From contig NZ_AP019307.1 in assembly GCF_003945325.1 (NCBI RefSeq), forward strand, positions 2,728,001 to 2,792,000: a stretch of DNA of 64,000 nt. Reading direction: 5' to 3'. The translations under genes and the position numbers were made by a program. Source of the DNA: Nocardioides baekrokdamisoli (GTDB lineage Bacteria; Actinomycetota; Actinomycetes; Propionibacteriales; Nocardioidaceae). Under the pieces are notes generated by a model, which saw only the letters and a program-made list of their open reading frames with translations, was not told where the DNA came from and ran no database searches. Position 1 is the first letter of the stretch, and each line of letters starts with the position of its first letter. This document shows, one piece after another, positions 39,592 through 47,290 of this stretch.

Positions 39592-40782
39592 ATGACGTCG
39601 ATCGATGTTCGTACCGAGATCCGTGGATGGCTGGACCGCGAGCTCGGCACTGCCGCAACCGATGGGCCGTACGCGTCCCTGCGTGGCGCCGGTGGGCCCG
39701 GCCGCGAGGACGAGGCCTTCGAGGAACGTCGCGGCTGGAACCGCCACCTCGCCGAGAACGGCTGGACCTGCCTTGGCTGGCCCGTCGAGTACGGCGGCCG
39801 CGGGCTGTCGGTCGACGAGCAGGTCGTCTTCTACGAGGAGTACGCCGGCGCCGACGCGCCGCACAAGGTCAACCACCTGGGCGAGGAACTGCTCGGGCCG
39901 ACCCTGATCGCCTTCGGGACCGAGGCGCAGAAGCAGCGCTTCCTGCCCGGCATCCGCAACGTGACCGAACTCTGGTGCCAGGGCTACTCCGAGCCCGGCG
40001 CCGGCTCGGACCTCGCCAACGTGCAGACCAAGGCTCGCCTCGATGGTGACGAATGGGTCATCGACGGTCAGAAGGTCTGGACCTCGAACGCGATGGAGGC
40101 CGACTGGATCTTCGTCGTCGCGCGCACCGAGCCGGGTTCCCAGCGGCACCACGGCCTCTCGTTCCTGCTCGTCCCGTTGGACCAGCCGGGGATCGAGGTG
40201 CGACCGATCCGGCAGCTGACCGGCGGTTCGGAGTTCAACGAGGTGTTCTTCACCGGAGCCCGCACCGAGGCCGATCTGGTCGTCGGGGGTGTCGGCAACG
40301 GGTGGCGAGTCGCCATGGGTCTGCTGGGCTTCGAGCGCGGCGTGTCGGTGTTGGGGCAGCAGGTCGGTTTCGCCCGCGAGTTCGCGGACGTCGTCGACCT
40401 GGCTCGGACCAACGGTGCGATCAACGACCCGGTCCTGCGCGACCGGTTGGCCGACCTCAAGGTCGAGCTCGACGTGATGCGGGCCAACGCAGCGCGGATG
40501 CTCGCCGGGGTCGAGGGCGGGTCCGGATCGGACGCCGGCGGTGGCGCGGCCTCCATCGCGAAACTCGTCTGGGCCAACTGGCACCAGAAGCTCGGCGAGA
40601 CCGCCATGGCGATCGCCGGCCCGGCGTCCCTCACGGCCGAGGCGCCCTACGAGCTGGATCGCTTCCAGCGTCTCTTCCTCTTCGCGCGTGCCGACACGAT
40701 CTACGGCGGCAGCGACGAGATCCAGCGCAACATCCTGGCCGAGCGCGTACTCGGCCTGCCCAGAGAACCCAAGGGAGCCTGA
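39592..40782 (+). CDS. fadE30: Acyl-CoA dehydrogenase FadE30-like
   Basis: A 396-residue acyl-CoA dehydrogenase with QGYSEPGAGSDLANVQTKA (about residue 135), WVIDGQKVWTSNA and the C-terminal YGGSDEIQRNILAERVLGLPRE. FadE30 (Rv3560c) dehydrogenates the propionate side chain of the HIP-CoA intermediate, directly after FadD3. The ATG at 39592 has AAGGAGG ten bases upstream. It is divergent from fadD3 over a shared palindrome and overlaps ipdF by TGATG, as in the mycobacterial fadE30-ipdF-kstR2 arrangement. Confidence 0.92.
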   Translation: MTSIDVRTEIRGWLDRELGTAATDGPYASLRGAGGPGREDEAFEERRGWNRHLAENGWTCLGWPVEYGGRGLSVDEQVVFYEEYAGADAPHKVNHLGEELLGPTLIAFGTEAQKQRFLPGIRNVTELWCQGYSEPGAGSDLANVQTKARLDGDEWVIDGQKVWTSNAMEADWIFVVARTEPGSQRHHGLSFLLVPLDQPGIEVRPIRQLTGGSEFNEVFFTGARTEADLVVGGVGNGWRVAMGLLGFERGVSVLGQQVGFAREFADVVDLARTNGAINDPVLRDRLADLKVELDVMRANAARMLAGVEGGSGSDAGGGAASIAKLVWANWHQKLGETAMAIAGPASLTAEAPYELDRFQRLFLFARADTIYGGSDEIQRNILAERVLGLPREPKGA

Positions 40783-41585
40783 TGACCATCCATCGCGAGG
40801 AACAGCCCACTCCGGCGTACGTCCCGGCCCACGGCCTGCTCAAGGACAAGGTCGTCGTCGTGACGGCGGCGGCCGGCGCTGGCATCGGCGCCGCGGTCGT
40901 ACGCCGTGTGCTCGAGGAGGGCGCGAAGGCAGTCGTCCTCGGCGACACTCACGAACGACGCCTGGAAGAGGCGCGGGCGGAACTCGCGGCCGACTTCGGT
41001 GAGGACCGCGTACGCGCCCTGGTCTGCGACGTCACCGACGAGGAGCAGGTCGTCGCCCTGATCGATGCAGCTGACGAGTTCGGTGGCGTCGAGGTGATGA
41101 TCAACAACGCGGGCCTCGGTGGCACGGCTTCGGTGCTCGAGATGACCGACGACCAGTGGTCCAAGGTCCTCGACATCACCCTCACCGGGACGTTCCGATG
41201 CATCCGGTACGCCGGGGCGAAGATGCGCGACACCGGCAAGGGCGGCGTGATCGTCAACAACGCCTCCGTCATCGGGTGGCGCGCTCAGGAGGGTCAGGCG
41301 CACTACGCCGCGGCGAAGGCCGGCGTGATGGCGCTGACCCGCTGCTCTGCGCTCGACCTCGCGCCCCATGGGATCCGGGTCAACGCGGTCTCGCCGTCGC
41401 TGGCGATGCACCCGTTCCTGGCCAAGGTGACCAGTGACGAACTGCTCGCCGAGCTCAAGCAGCGCGAAGCCTTCGGTCGCGCCGCCGAACCGTGGGAGGT
41501 GGCCAACGTGATGGTCTTCCTCGCCAGTGACTACAGCTCGTACATGACCGGTGAGGTCCTGTCCGTGAGCAGCCAGCACGCATGA
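40782..41585 (+). CDS. ipdF: 5-hydroxy-HIP-CoA dehydrogenase IpdF-like SDR
   Basis: A 267-residue classical SDR: VVVTAAAGAGIG as the nucleotide motif (the usual first Gly is Ala), NNAG at about residue 107, VNNASVIGWRAQEGQAHYAAAKAG with the catalytic Ser and Tyr/Lys. Position between fadE30 and kstR2 matches Rv3559c (IpdF), which oxidises the hydroxyl of 5-OH-HIP-CoA. The N-terminal extension HREEQPTPAYVPAHGLL is typical of IpdF. It overlaps its neighbours by one and four bases. Confidence 0.9.
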   Translation: MTIHREEQPTPAYVPAHGLLKDKVVVVTAAAGAGIGAAVVRRVLEEGAKAVVLGDTHERRLEEARAELAADFGEDRVRALVCDVTDEEQVVALIDAADEFGGVEVMINNAGLGGTASVLEMTDDQWSKVLDITLTGTFRCIRYAGAKMRDTGKGGVIVNNASVIGWRAQEGQAHYAAAKAGVMALTRCSALDLAPHGIRVNAVSPSLAMHPFLAKVTSDELLAELKQREAFGRAAEPWEVANVMVFLASDYSSYMTGEVLSVSSQHA

Positions 41586-42175
41586 GTACGACCGGGGCAG
41601 CGGTCAGCCGGCGCGAGGAGCTCCTCGGCATCGCCGCCCGGCTGTTCGCGACCCAGGGGTACACGAACACCACGGTGCGTCACATCGCCGACGCCGCCGG
41701 GATCCTGTCCGGTTCGCTCTATCACCACTTCGACTCCAAGGAGTCGATGGTCGACGAGATCCTCCGCGAGTTCCAGAACGAATTGTTCGGGCAGTACGAG
41801 GCGATCCTCGCCAGCACCGACGACGCCCGAGCGAAGCTCGAGGCGGCCGTCCGGGTCTCCTTCGAAGCCATCGACCAGCACCCGTTCGAGGTTGCGATCT
41901 TCCAGAACGACGCGGACTACCTGGGTGGCGTTGAACGCTTCGGCTATCTGGCCGAACGCAACCAGCAGTCGCGTGAGGTCTGGGTGACGTTGCTGCGCGA
42001 GGGCATCGCCAGTGGTGCCCTGCGCCCCGACCTCGACGTCGACCTCACCTACCGCTTCATCCGGGACACCGTCTGGGTGGCCGTGAAGTGGTACCGACCG
42101 GGCGGGAAGCTCACCCACACGGCCGTGGCCGATCAGTATCTGACCATTCTGCTCGACGGGATCGCTCATGCCTGA
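41582..42175 (+). CDS. kstR2: KstR2, TetR-family repressor of HIP catabolism
   Basis: A 197-residue TetR regulator. The helix-turn-helix contains NTTVRHIADAAGILSGSLYHHF and SKESMVDEIL, and the ligand domain ends with TYRFIRDTVWVAVKWYRPGGKLT; both stretches read almost like Rv3557c. KstR2 represses the C/D-ring genes and is released by HIP-CoA. It is the third gene of the fadE30 operon with ATGA coupling to ipdF, giving negative feedback. Downstream lie three phased palindromes that may be its target at fadA6, although they differ from the mycobacterial motif. Confidence 0.93.
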   Translation: MSTTGAAVSRREELLGIAARLFATQGYTNTTVRHIADAAGILSGSLYHHFDSKESMVDEILREFQNELFGQYEAILASTDDARAKLEAAVRVSFEAIDQHPFEVAIFQNDADYLGGVERFGYLAERNQQSREVWVTLLREGIASGALRPDLDVDLTYRFIRDTVWVAVKWYRPGGKLTHTAVADQYLTILLDGIAHA

Positions 42176-42249
42176 CGCCATGGGTGCCAGCCGATTTTCC
42201 GCGTTGGCCGCCGTCGATCGAGTCCAGTGTCCGAGGGGTGTCCGCCAAT

Positions 42250-42331
42250 CTTCCGAACGTTCGGAAGGCACTCCGGGTCATCTTCCGAACGTTCGGAAAC
42301 CGCTCCGCGCCATCTTCCGAACGTTCGGAAG
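42250..42331. promoter_or_regulatory. Three identical palindromes at 32-bp period before fadA6
   Basis: TTCCGAACGTTCGGAA occurs at 42251-42266, 42283-42298 and 42315-42330, all perfect. Each could also form a 7-bp hairpin with loop ACGT. The spacers are similar (CTCCGnGnCAT). The 32-bp period is close to three helical turns, so the sites face the same side of DNA. They lie in the 203-base gap between kstR2 and fadA6. Confidence 0.8.
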
Positions 42332-42378
42332 GTCCAGACAGGGCACGTTCTCACACAGCCGTGCCGAATCGAGGAACC

Positions 42379-43527
42379 ATGCCTGAAGCCTTCATCATCG
42401 ACGCCGTGCGTACGCCGGTCGGACGCCGCGGCGGCTCGCTCGCCGGCATGCACTCCGCCGACCTCGGAGCGCACTCCCTGTCCGCACTGATGACCCGTAC
42501 CGGGGTCGACCCGAGCGCCGTCGACGACGTGATCATGGGCTGCTGCGACACCATCGGCTCGCAGGCCGGCGATGTCGCGCGTACGGCCTGGCTCACCGCC
42601 GGGCTGCCGGACGAGGTGCCCGGTGTGACGATCGATCGCCAGTGTGGCTCGTCCCAGCAGGCTGTGCACTTCGCGGCCCAGGGCGTCATGTCTGGCACCC
42701 AGGACCTCGTGGTGGCCGGCGGACTGCAGAACATGTCTGCGATCCCGATCTCGGCCGCGATGCTGGTGGCTGACCAGTACGGCTTCACCACGCCGTTCGC
42801 TGAGTCCCCGGGTTGGCGCGCACGGTACGGCGACGTCGAGGTGTCGCAGTTCAACTCCGCCGAGATGATCGCCGAGAAGTGGGACATCAGCCGCGAGGAC
42901 ATGGAGGCGTTCGCGTACGCCTCGCACCAGCGGGCACGTACCGCGATCGCGGAGGGTCGCTTCGCGAACGAGATCGCGCCGGTCGGAGACTTCGCGGTCG
43001 ACGAGTGCCCCCGCGAGACCTCTCTGGAGAAGATGGCGGCCCTCAACCCGCTGGCTCCCGGTGGCCGGATCACGGCCGCAGTTGCCTCCCAGATCTCGGA
43101 CGCGTCCTCGGCGATGCTGATCGCCTCCGAGGCAGCCGTCGCCACCCACGGCCTCACGCCGCGGGCGCGGATCCACCACCTCTCGGTCCGCGGGGATGAC
43201 CCGATCTGGATGCTGACCGGACCGATCCGGGCCACCGAGTACGCGTTGAAGAAGGCCGGGATGTCGATCGACGACATCGACCTCTTCGAGTGCAACGAGG
43301 CGTTCGCCTCGGTCGTGCTGGCGTGGATGAAGGAGACCGGGGCGCCGCACGAGAAGGTCAACGTCAACGGGGGCGGCATCGCGCTCGGGCACCCGATCGG
43401 GGCCACGGGAACCCGCCTGATGACGACGCTTCTCAACGAGCTCGAGCGCACCGGTGGCCGCTACGGCCTGCAGACGATGTGCGAGGGCGGCGGTCAGGCC
43501 AACGTCACGATCATCGAGCGGCTGTGA
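42379..43527 (+). CDS. fadA6: Steroid C/D-ring thiolase FadA6
   Basis: A 382-residue thiolase. Catalytic Cys in TIDRQCGSSQQAVHF (about residue 88), NEAFASVVLAW, His in GGGIALGHPIGATGTR (about 342) and the second Cys in LQTMCEGGGQANVT (about 371). FadA6 (Rv3556c, 386 residues) cleaves acetyl-CoA from the C/D-ring intermediates. The start ATG has GAGG upstream and is preceded by a 203-base region with three phased palindromes, so it may have its own regulated promoter. It overlaps the next gene by GTGA. Confidence 0.93.
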   Translation: MPEAFIIDAVRTPVGRRGGSLAGMHSADLGAHSLSALMTRTGVDPSAVDDVIMGCCDTIGSQAGDVARTAWLTAGLPDEVPGVTIDRQCGSSQQAVHFAAQGVMSGTQDLVVAGGLQNMSAIPISAAMLVADQYGFTTPFAESPGWRARYGDVEVSQFNSAEMIAEKWDISREDMEAFAYASHQRARTAIAEGRFANEIAPVGDFAVDECPRETSLEKMAALNPLAPGGRITAAVASQISDASSAMLIASEAAVATHGLTPRARIHHLSVRGDDPIWMLTGPIRATEYALKKAGMSIDDIDLFECNEAFASVVLAWMKETGAPHEKVNVNGGGIALGHPIGATGTRLMTTLLNELERTGGRYGLQTMCEGGGQANVTIIERL

Positions 43528-44831
43528 CGGCCCCGTCGGCGTTCGCGCCTGCCCAACTGGGGCCGGTGACGCTGCGCAACCGGATCATCAAGTCGGCGAC
43601 CTTCGAGGGGCGTACGCCCGACGGCCTGGTGACCGACGAACTCATCGACTACCACCTCGCGCCGAGCCGCGGGGGAGTCGGACTCACGACGGTCGCCTAC
43701 CTCGCGATCGCGCCCGAAGGGCGTACGCACGGCGAACAGATCGTCGTCGGATCGTGGTCCGCGCCGGGGCTGGCGCGACTCACGGATGCGATCCATGAGA
43801 CCGGCGCGAAGATCTCCGGCCAACTCGGCCACGCCGGCCCGGTCGCAAACGGCCGCTCCAACCGCCACCGGGCGATCTCGGCCTCGTCGATGCCGTCGCC
43901 GCTGAGCATGCAGATGATCCGCGGCGCCACGGAGAGTGACATCACCCGGATCACCTACGACTATGTACGCGCCGCACGCATCCTCGTCGACGCCGGCTTT
44001 GACGTGCTCGAGGTCCATCTCGCGCACAGCTATTTGTTGAGCGCGTTCCTGGCGCCCGGACTGAACCGGCGGCGCGATCGTTGGGGCGGATCGCTCGAGA
44101 ACCGGGCCCGCTTCGCGCGTCAGGTCGTACGCGCCGTGCGGGATGAGGTCGGCGACGAGGTCGCGGTCATCGCCAAACTCGGGATGAGCGACGGTTCCCC
44201 GGCAGGGGTGTCGGTGCCCGAGAGCATCGAGGTCGCACAGTGGTTGCAGCAGGACGGTGGCCTCGACGCGATCGAACTGAGCGCCGGCAGCTCGCTCCTG
44301 AACCCGATGTATCTCTTCCGTGGCGACGTGCCACTGAAGGAGTTCGCCGCGCAGATGCCCGGGCCTGTGCGCCTCGGTCTCAAGACCCCGATGGGCCGGA
44401 CCTTCTTCCGTGCGTACGAGTTCCGCGAGGCGTTCCTGCGCGAGAACGCGCTCAAGTTCCGCGCCGCGGTCTCGATGCCGCTGGTCCAGCTCGGCGGAAT
44501 CAATGACCGGGCCACGATCGATCAGTCGATGGCCGACGGGTTCGAATTCGTCGCCATGGCCCGGGCGCTGCTGCGCGAACCCGACCTGGTCTCCCGGCTC
44601 GCCGCTGACGAGACGGGGCACGGGCTGTGCATCCACTGCAACCAGTGCATGCCCACCATCTACACCGGCACTCGCTGCACGCAGCTCCCGCTCCTGCCGA
44701 AACCCGACATCCGTCAGCCCGAGACGACCGGAGTGAGGCCGAGCGCCGCGCGTGCGCGAGCGCTTGCGCCGAACGAGGGAGTGCCGCGCGAAGCGCGGCC
44801 GACCCGACGTCCGTCAGGTCGAGATGGATAG
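43524..44831 (+). CDS. Old-Yellow/FadH-type FMN oxidoreductase with repeat-derived tail
   Basis: A 435-residue TIM-barrel flavoprotein of the NADH:flavin oxidoreductase family. FMN-side landmarks are RNRIIKSATFEG at the N-terminus, GQLGHAGPVAN, AHSYLLSAFLAPGLNRR and WGGSLENRARF. The metal-type Cys cluster CIHCNQCMP near the end recalls 2,4-dienoyl-CoA reductase, but the second reductase domain of FadH is absent. It is coupled to fadA6 by GTGA, so it may reduce an unsaturated C/D-ring CoA ester. The last ~45 residues (from PKPDIRQPETTG) are encoded by the dispersed repeat and its hairpin box and probably replace the original end. Confidence 0.82.
   Translation: MTAPSAFAPAQLGPVTLRNRIIKSATFEGRTPDGLVTDELIDYHLAPSRGGVGLTTVAYLAIAPEGRTHGEQIVVGSWSAPGLARLTDAIHETGAKISGQLGHAGPVANGRSNRHRAISASSMPSPLSMQMIRGATESDITRITYDYVRAARILVDAGFDVLEVHLAHSYLLSAFLAPGLNRRRDRWGGSLENRARFARQVVRAVRDEVGDEVAVIAKLGMSDGSPAGVSVPESIEVAQWLQQDGGLDAIELSAGSSLLNPMYLFRGDVPLKEFAAQMPGPVRLGLKTPMGRTFFRAYEFREAFLRENALKFRAAVSMPLVQLGGINDRATIDQSMADGFEFVAMARALLREPDLVSRLAADETGHGLCIHCNQCMPTIYTGTRCTQLPLLPKPDIRQPETTGVRPSAARARALAPNEGVPREARPTRRPSGRDG
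44696..44827 (+). repeat. Dispersed repeat: two units flanking a hairpin box
   Basis: One unit begins at 44696 (GCCGAAACCCGACATCC) and a shorter one at 44798 (GCCGACCCGACGTCC), followed by GGTCGAGATG as at 16028. Between them is the box GCTTGCGCCGAACGAGGG (44762 on) and the hairpin CCGCGC-GAA-GCGCGG (44784-44798), related to the element after hsaF. Confidence 0.82.
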
Positions 44832-44840
44832 TTTGGCCTG

Positions 44841-45536
44841 ATGCGCGAGCCGAACCCGATCAGGTCAGCTGCCACAGTCATCGTCGTACGCGACGGAGCA
44901 GCTGGGCTCGAGACGTTGTTGTTGCGCCGCCACTCCGACATCGCCTTCCACGGCGGCTCCTGGGTCTTCCCCGGCGGCCGGATCGACGCGGCCGACTACG
45001 GCTCCACGGAGCTTCCGTCGGACCCGATGTCGGATGGCCACGAACCCGCAGCTCGAGTGGCCGGGGTACGCGAGGCCAACGAGGAAGCCGGGCTCGTACT
45101 CGATCCGGGCGAACTAGTGCCGTTCTCGCACTGGACCACCCCCGCACTGCGGGTCAAGCGGTACGCGACGTGGTTCTTCGTGGTCGCCGCGCCTGTCGGT
45201 GAGGTCACGGTGGACGGGTCCGAGATCACCGATCATCGGTGGATGTCTCCGCTCGCGGCGCTCGACGCGCGCGACAGTGGCGAGATCGAGTTGCCGCCGC
45301 CGACATACGTGACCCTTCGCCGGCTGGCCAGCTCCTCGACCGTCGCCGAGGTGCTCAAAGAAGCCGCCGACGCTCCCTATCTGCGTTTCGAACCGCACAT
45401 CCACCTCGTCGAGGGCGGCTTCGTCTCGATCTACGAGGGCGACGCTGCGTACGAGGACGACTCGCGCCTCGATGCCGAGGCACCGAGGCATCGCCTGTAC
45501 GCGGTCAACCCGATCTGGCGCTACGAGCGCACCTGA
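44841..45536 (+). CDS. Nudix hydrolase, NUDT7/NUDT19-like
   Basis: A 231-residue Nudix protein. The box is FPGGRIDAADY with an inserted loop, then AARVAGVREANEEAGL, which gives the conserved RExxEExGL core (about residues 74-86). The insertion between the Gly and Glu parts, and the length, are as in the NUDT19/NUDT7 group, which hydrolyses CoA and acyl-CoA esters. A role in CoA turnover during steroid catabolism would fit the position after fadA6 and the FMN enzyme but is not shown. It starts nine bases after the repeat-extended upstream gene and ends beside another repeat. Confidence 0.8.
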   Translation: MREPNPIRSAATVIVVRDGAAGLETLLLRRHSDIAFHGGSWVFPGGRIDAADYGSTELPSDPMSDGHEPAARVAGVREANEEAGLVLDPGELVPFSHWTTPALRVKRYATWFFVVAAPVGEVTVDGSEITDHRWMSPLAALDARDSGEIELPPPTYVTLRRLASSSTVAEVLKEAADAPYLRFEPHIHLVEGGFVSIYEGDAAYEDDSRLDAEAPRHRLYAVNPIWRYERT

Positions 45537-45542
45537 CTCACC

Positions 45543-45586
45543 GCCGAGACCCGGCATCCGTCACGCCGAGACCTGGCGTCTGTCAG
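45543..45586 (+). repeat. Dispersed repeat, two 22-bp units between Nudix and cupin genes
   Basis: Units begin at 45543 (GCCGAGACCCGGCATCC) and 45565 (GCCGAGACCTGGCGTCT). They are the most diverged copies. The stop codon of the leftward cupin gene (45583-45585) lies inside the second unit. Confidence 0.78.
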
Positions 45587-46038
45587 CCCCGGTACGGCTC
45601 TGTGGCGTACCGCGACATGATCGCGAGGATCTGCGCCGGATCCATCCGCCCGTCAGGCCCCGGCGGAAGGTCGGCGAGTTCGCGGAAGTAGTTGATGTAC
45701 CGCTCCGGGGTGACGGTGCAGAGCAGCGTCGCGGGCGCGGACGAGTCCGCATTGGCGAACGTGTGCGGGTCCCCGATCGGAGCCGTCACCAGACTGCCGG
45801 CGGGTGCGAGCAAGGTGTCGGCGCCGCTGGTGAACAACACGGTCCCGCTGACGACGAAGAACGTCTCGTCGTGCTCGCGGTGTACGTGCTGCGGCGGGCC
45901 GCCCCATCCCGGCGCGAGCTCGCACTCGACCATGCCGATCCGCTTGTTGGTCGCGGTCCCATCGCTCAGGACGCGGAACTGGCACCCGGCGGCGACGAAG
46001 CTTTCGCCGGTCCCGGGCGCCGACAAGGTGACTGTCAT
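45583..46038 (-). CDS. Cupin-domain protein
   Basis: A 151-residue single-domain cupin. Metal-ligand type motifs are visible: PQHVHREHDETFFVVSG (His, His and Glu, about residues 50-66) and the second cupin motif APIGDPHTFAN (about 92-102). I start at ATG 46038 with GGAG upstream, because an upstream ATG lies over the divergent promoter. It is divergent from a TetR gene over a palindromic operator, so that regulator probably controls it. The enzymatic or binding role is unknown. The stop falls in a repeat unit. Confidence 0.78.
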   Translation of the reverse strand: MTVTLSAPGTGESFVAAGCQFRVLSDGTATNKRIGMVECELAPGWGGPPQHVHREHDETFFVVSGTVLFTSGADTLLAPAGSLVTAPIGDPHTFANADSSAPATLLCTVTPERYINYFRELADLPPGPDGRMDPAQILAIMSRYATEPYRG

Positions 46039-46056
46039 GAGATCTCCTTCGAAATA

Positions 46057-46068
46057 AGACACGTGTCT
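46057..46068. promoter_or_regulatory. Candidate operator of the divergent TetR regulator
   Basis: AGACACGTGTCT is a perfect 12-bp palindrome between the cupin and TetR genes. A related, weaker AGACA-TC-TGTAT follows at 46076. Confidence 0.6.
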
Positions 46069-46097
46069 CATATCAAGACATCTGTATCATCGACTCC

Positions 46098-46712
46098 ATG
46101 GGCGACCCAGTCAACCCCCGACCTTCGGCGCGGGAACGTACGCGGCACCTGCTGCTTGAGACCGCACGCGCGATGATCGCCGCCGGCGAACCGGTCTCCG
46201 TGCAGTCGCTGGCCGAGCGCGCCGGTGTCTCCCGTGCGACCGCGTACCGCTACTTCACCAACGCCGACAGCATTGTCCTCAACGCGAGCCTGCCGGCCGC
46301 CGACAACCCGTTCCGCGACCCGCAGTGGGAGCCCCCGGGCTCGGGGGAGTACGCGGACCTGCCGATTCGGATGGGGCAGGTGGTCGTGGCGACGTCTGAG
46401 TGGGCCTTCGACCATGCCAACGAGTTGCGGTCGGTGCTGGCGGCGAGCCTGTCGCCCGACAGCGCGACGCGCGGGATGTCCCGGGTCGGCAAACTCAACC
46501 GCGGCCGATGGATCGACTCTGTGCTCGCAGACCTGCCGCCCGACATCGATCCTGAGACCAGGCAACGCCTGACCAATGCGCTCATGCCGCTCTTCGGAGC
46601 TGACGCGGTCGTCTGGACGACAGATGCCGCGGAACTCGACCGCGACCAAGCGATCGATCAGCTGCGCTGGACTGCCGAAACACTCGTCCGGGCCGTCCTG
46701 GCTCAGTCCTGA
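46098..46712 (+). CDS. TetR-family regulator
   Basis: A 204-residue TetR protein. The helix-turn-helix is clear: TRHLLLETARAMIAAGEPVS, then LAERAGVSRATAYRYFTNAD (about residues 15-60). The C-terminal domain is unassigned. It is divergent from the cupin gene, with the AGACACGTGTCT palindrome in the 59-base gap, so it very likely represses itself and the cupin. Ligand unknown. Its last ten bases overlap the convergent VOC gene. Confidence 0.85.
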   Translation: MGDPVNPRPSARERTRHLLLETARAMIAAGEPVSVQSLAERAGVSRATAYRYFTNADSIVLNASLPAADNPFRDPQWEPPGSGEYADLPIRMGQVVVATSEWAFDHANELRSVLAASLSPDSATRGMSRVGKLNRGRWIDSVLADLPPDIDPETRQRLTNALMPLFGADAVVWTTDAAELDRDQAIDQLRWTAETLVRAVLAQS

Positions 46713-47260
46713 GGCCGCGGTGACATGAAGGCGATCGCCGGACTGATCCCGATCGACTCGCCACGCAGCGTCGTGATCCGACGCCCCGGCTGGACCGCGT
46801 CCTTGATGCGCCCGACCCGGTCACCCAGGTGCAGAGCCAGCGCATCGATGTCATCGACGCGGAACGTGATGCCCCAGAAGCTGTCGTCGCCCGACGCCGG
46901 TTCGTGCGGACCGATGACCTCGAGGATCACCTCGCCGAGCCTCAGGAACAGTTGCCTGAACGCACCTGCGTCACGCTCACGCAGTACTTCCAAACCGTAC
47001 GCGTCCCGCAACCTCTGCGCGGTGCGTACGAGATCGGTCGACATGAGTACGACGTGGTCGATCTGGGTGACGTGGTTGGGGTGCGCCGGCGCGCGATCCG
47101 GGGCTTCTGCATCCACCACAGTCCATCCGGTGATCCCGGTGCCGTCGCCACCGAACCGAAGCCGCACGGTCCCGACCTGACAGACATCACCCTCGATCGC
47201 GAACCCCAGTGCCTGCCAGGCATCGGCGGAGTCGGCGATCTGGACCTCTTCGATGATCAC
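46703..47260 (-). CDS. VOC-family (glyoxalase/dioxygenase fold) protein
   Basis: A 185-residue vicinal-oxygen-chelate protein. The domain begins around ITQIDHVVLMSTDL-type sequence (here VTQIDHVVLMSTDLVRT, about residue 65) and continues to LRLGEVILEVIGPHE, with a first half that reads as a degenerate VOC module. Metal residues cannot be assigned with confidence. The start is a GTG with a weak ribosome site. It stands alone between a convergent TetR gene and a lipoprotein gene. Function unknown. Confidence 0.72.
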   Translation of the reverse strand: MIIEEVQIADSADAWQALGFAIEGDVCQVGTVRLRFGGDGTGITGWTVVDAEAPDRAPAHPNHVTQIDHVVLMSTDLVRTAQRLRDAYGLEVLRERDAGAFRQLFLRLGEVILEVIGPHEPASGDDSFWGITFRVDDIDALALHLGDRVGRIKDAVQPGRRITTLRGESIGISPAIAFMSPRPQD

Positions 47261-47290
47261 CTGGCGACCGTATCTGGTGCTGGCGGAGCA

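Noticed and set aside
38398..40782. Long rightward open frame of about 794 codons
   Set aside because: Its first half is antisense to fadD3, which has all ligase motifs. Only the part from the ATG at 39592 (fadE30) is coding.
42250..42331. Short CRISPR-like array (three repeats with 16-bp spacers)
   Set aside because: Repeats are perfect palindromes, spacers are similar to one another and too short, and no cas gene is near.
42088..42378. Extended fadA6 start through the palindrome region
   Set aside because: Thiolases begin near MPEAFIIDAVRTP, and the upstream codons are made by the tandem palindromes.
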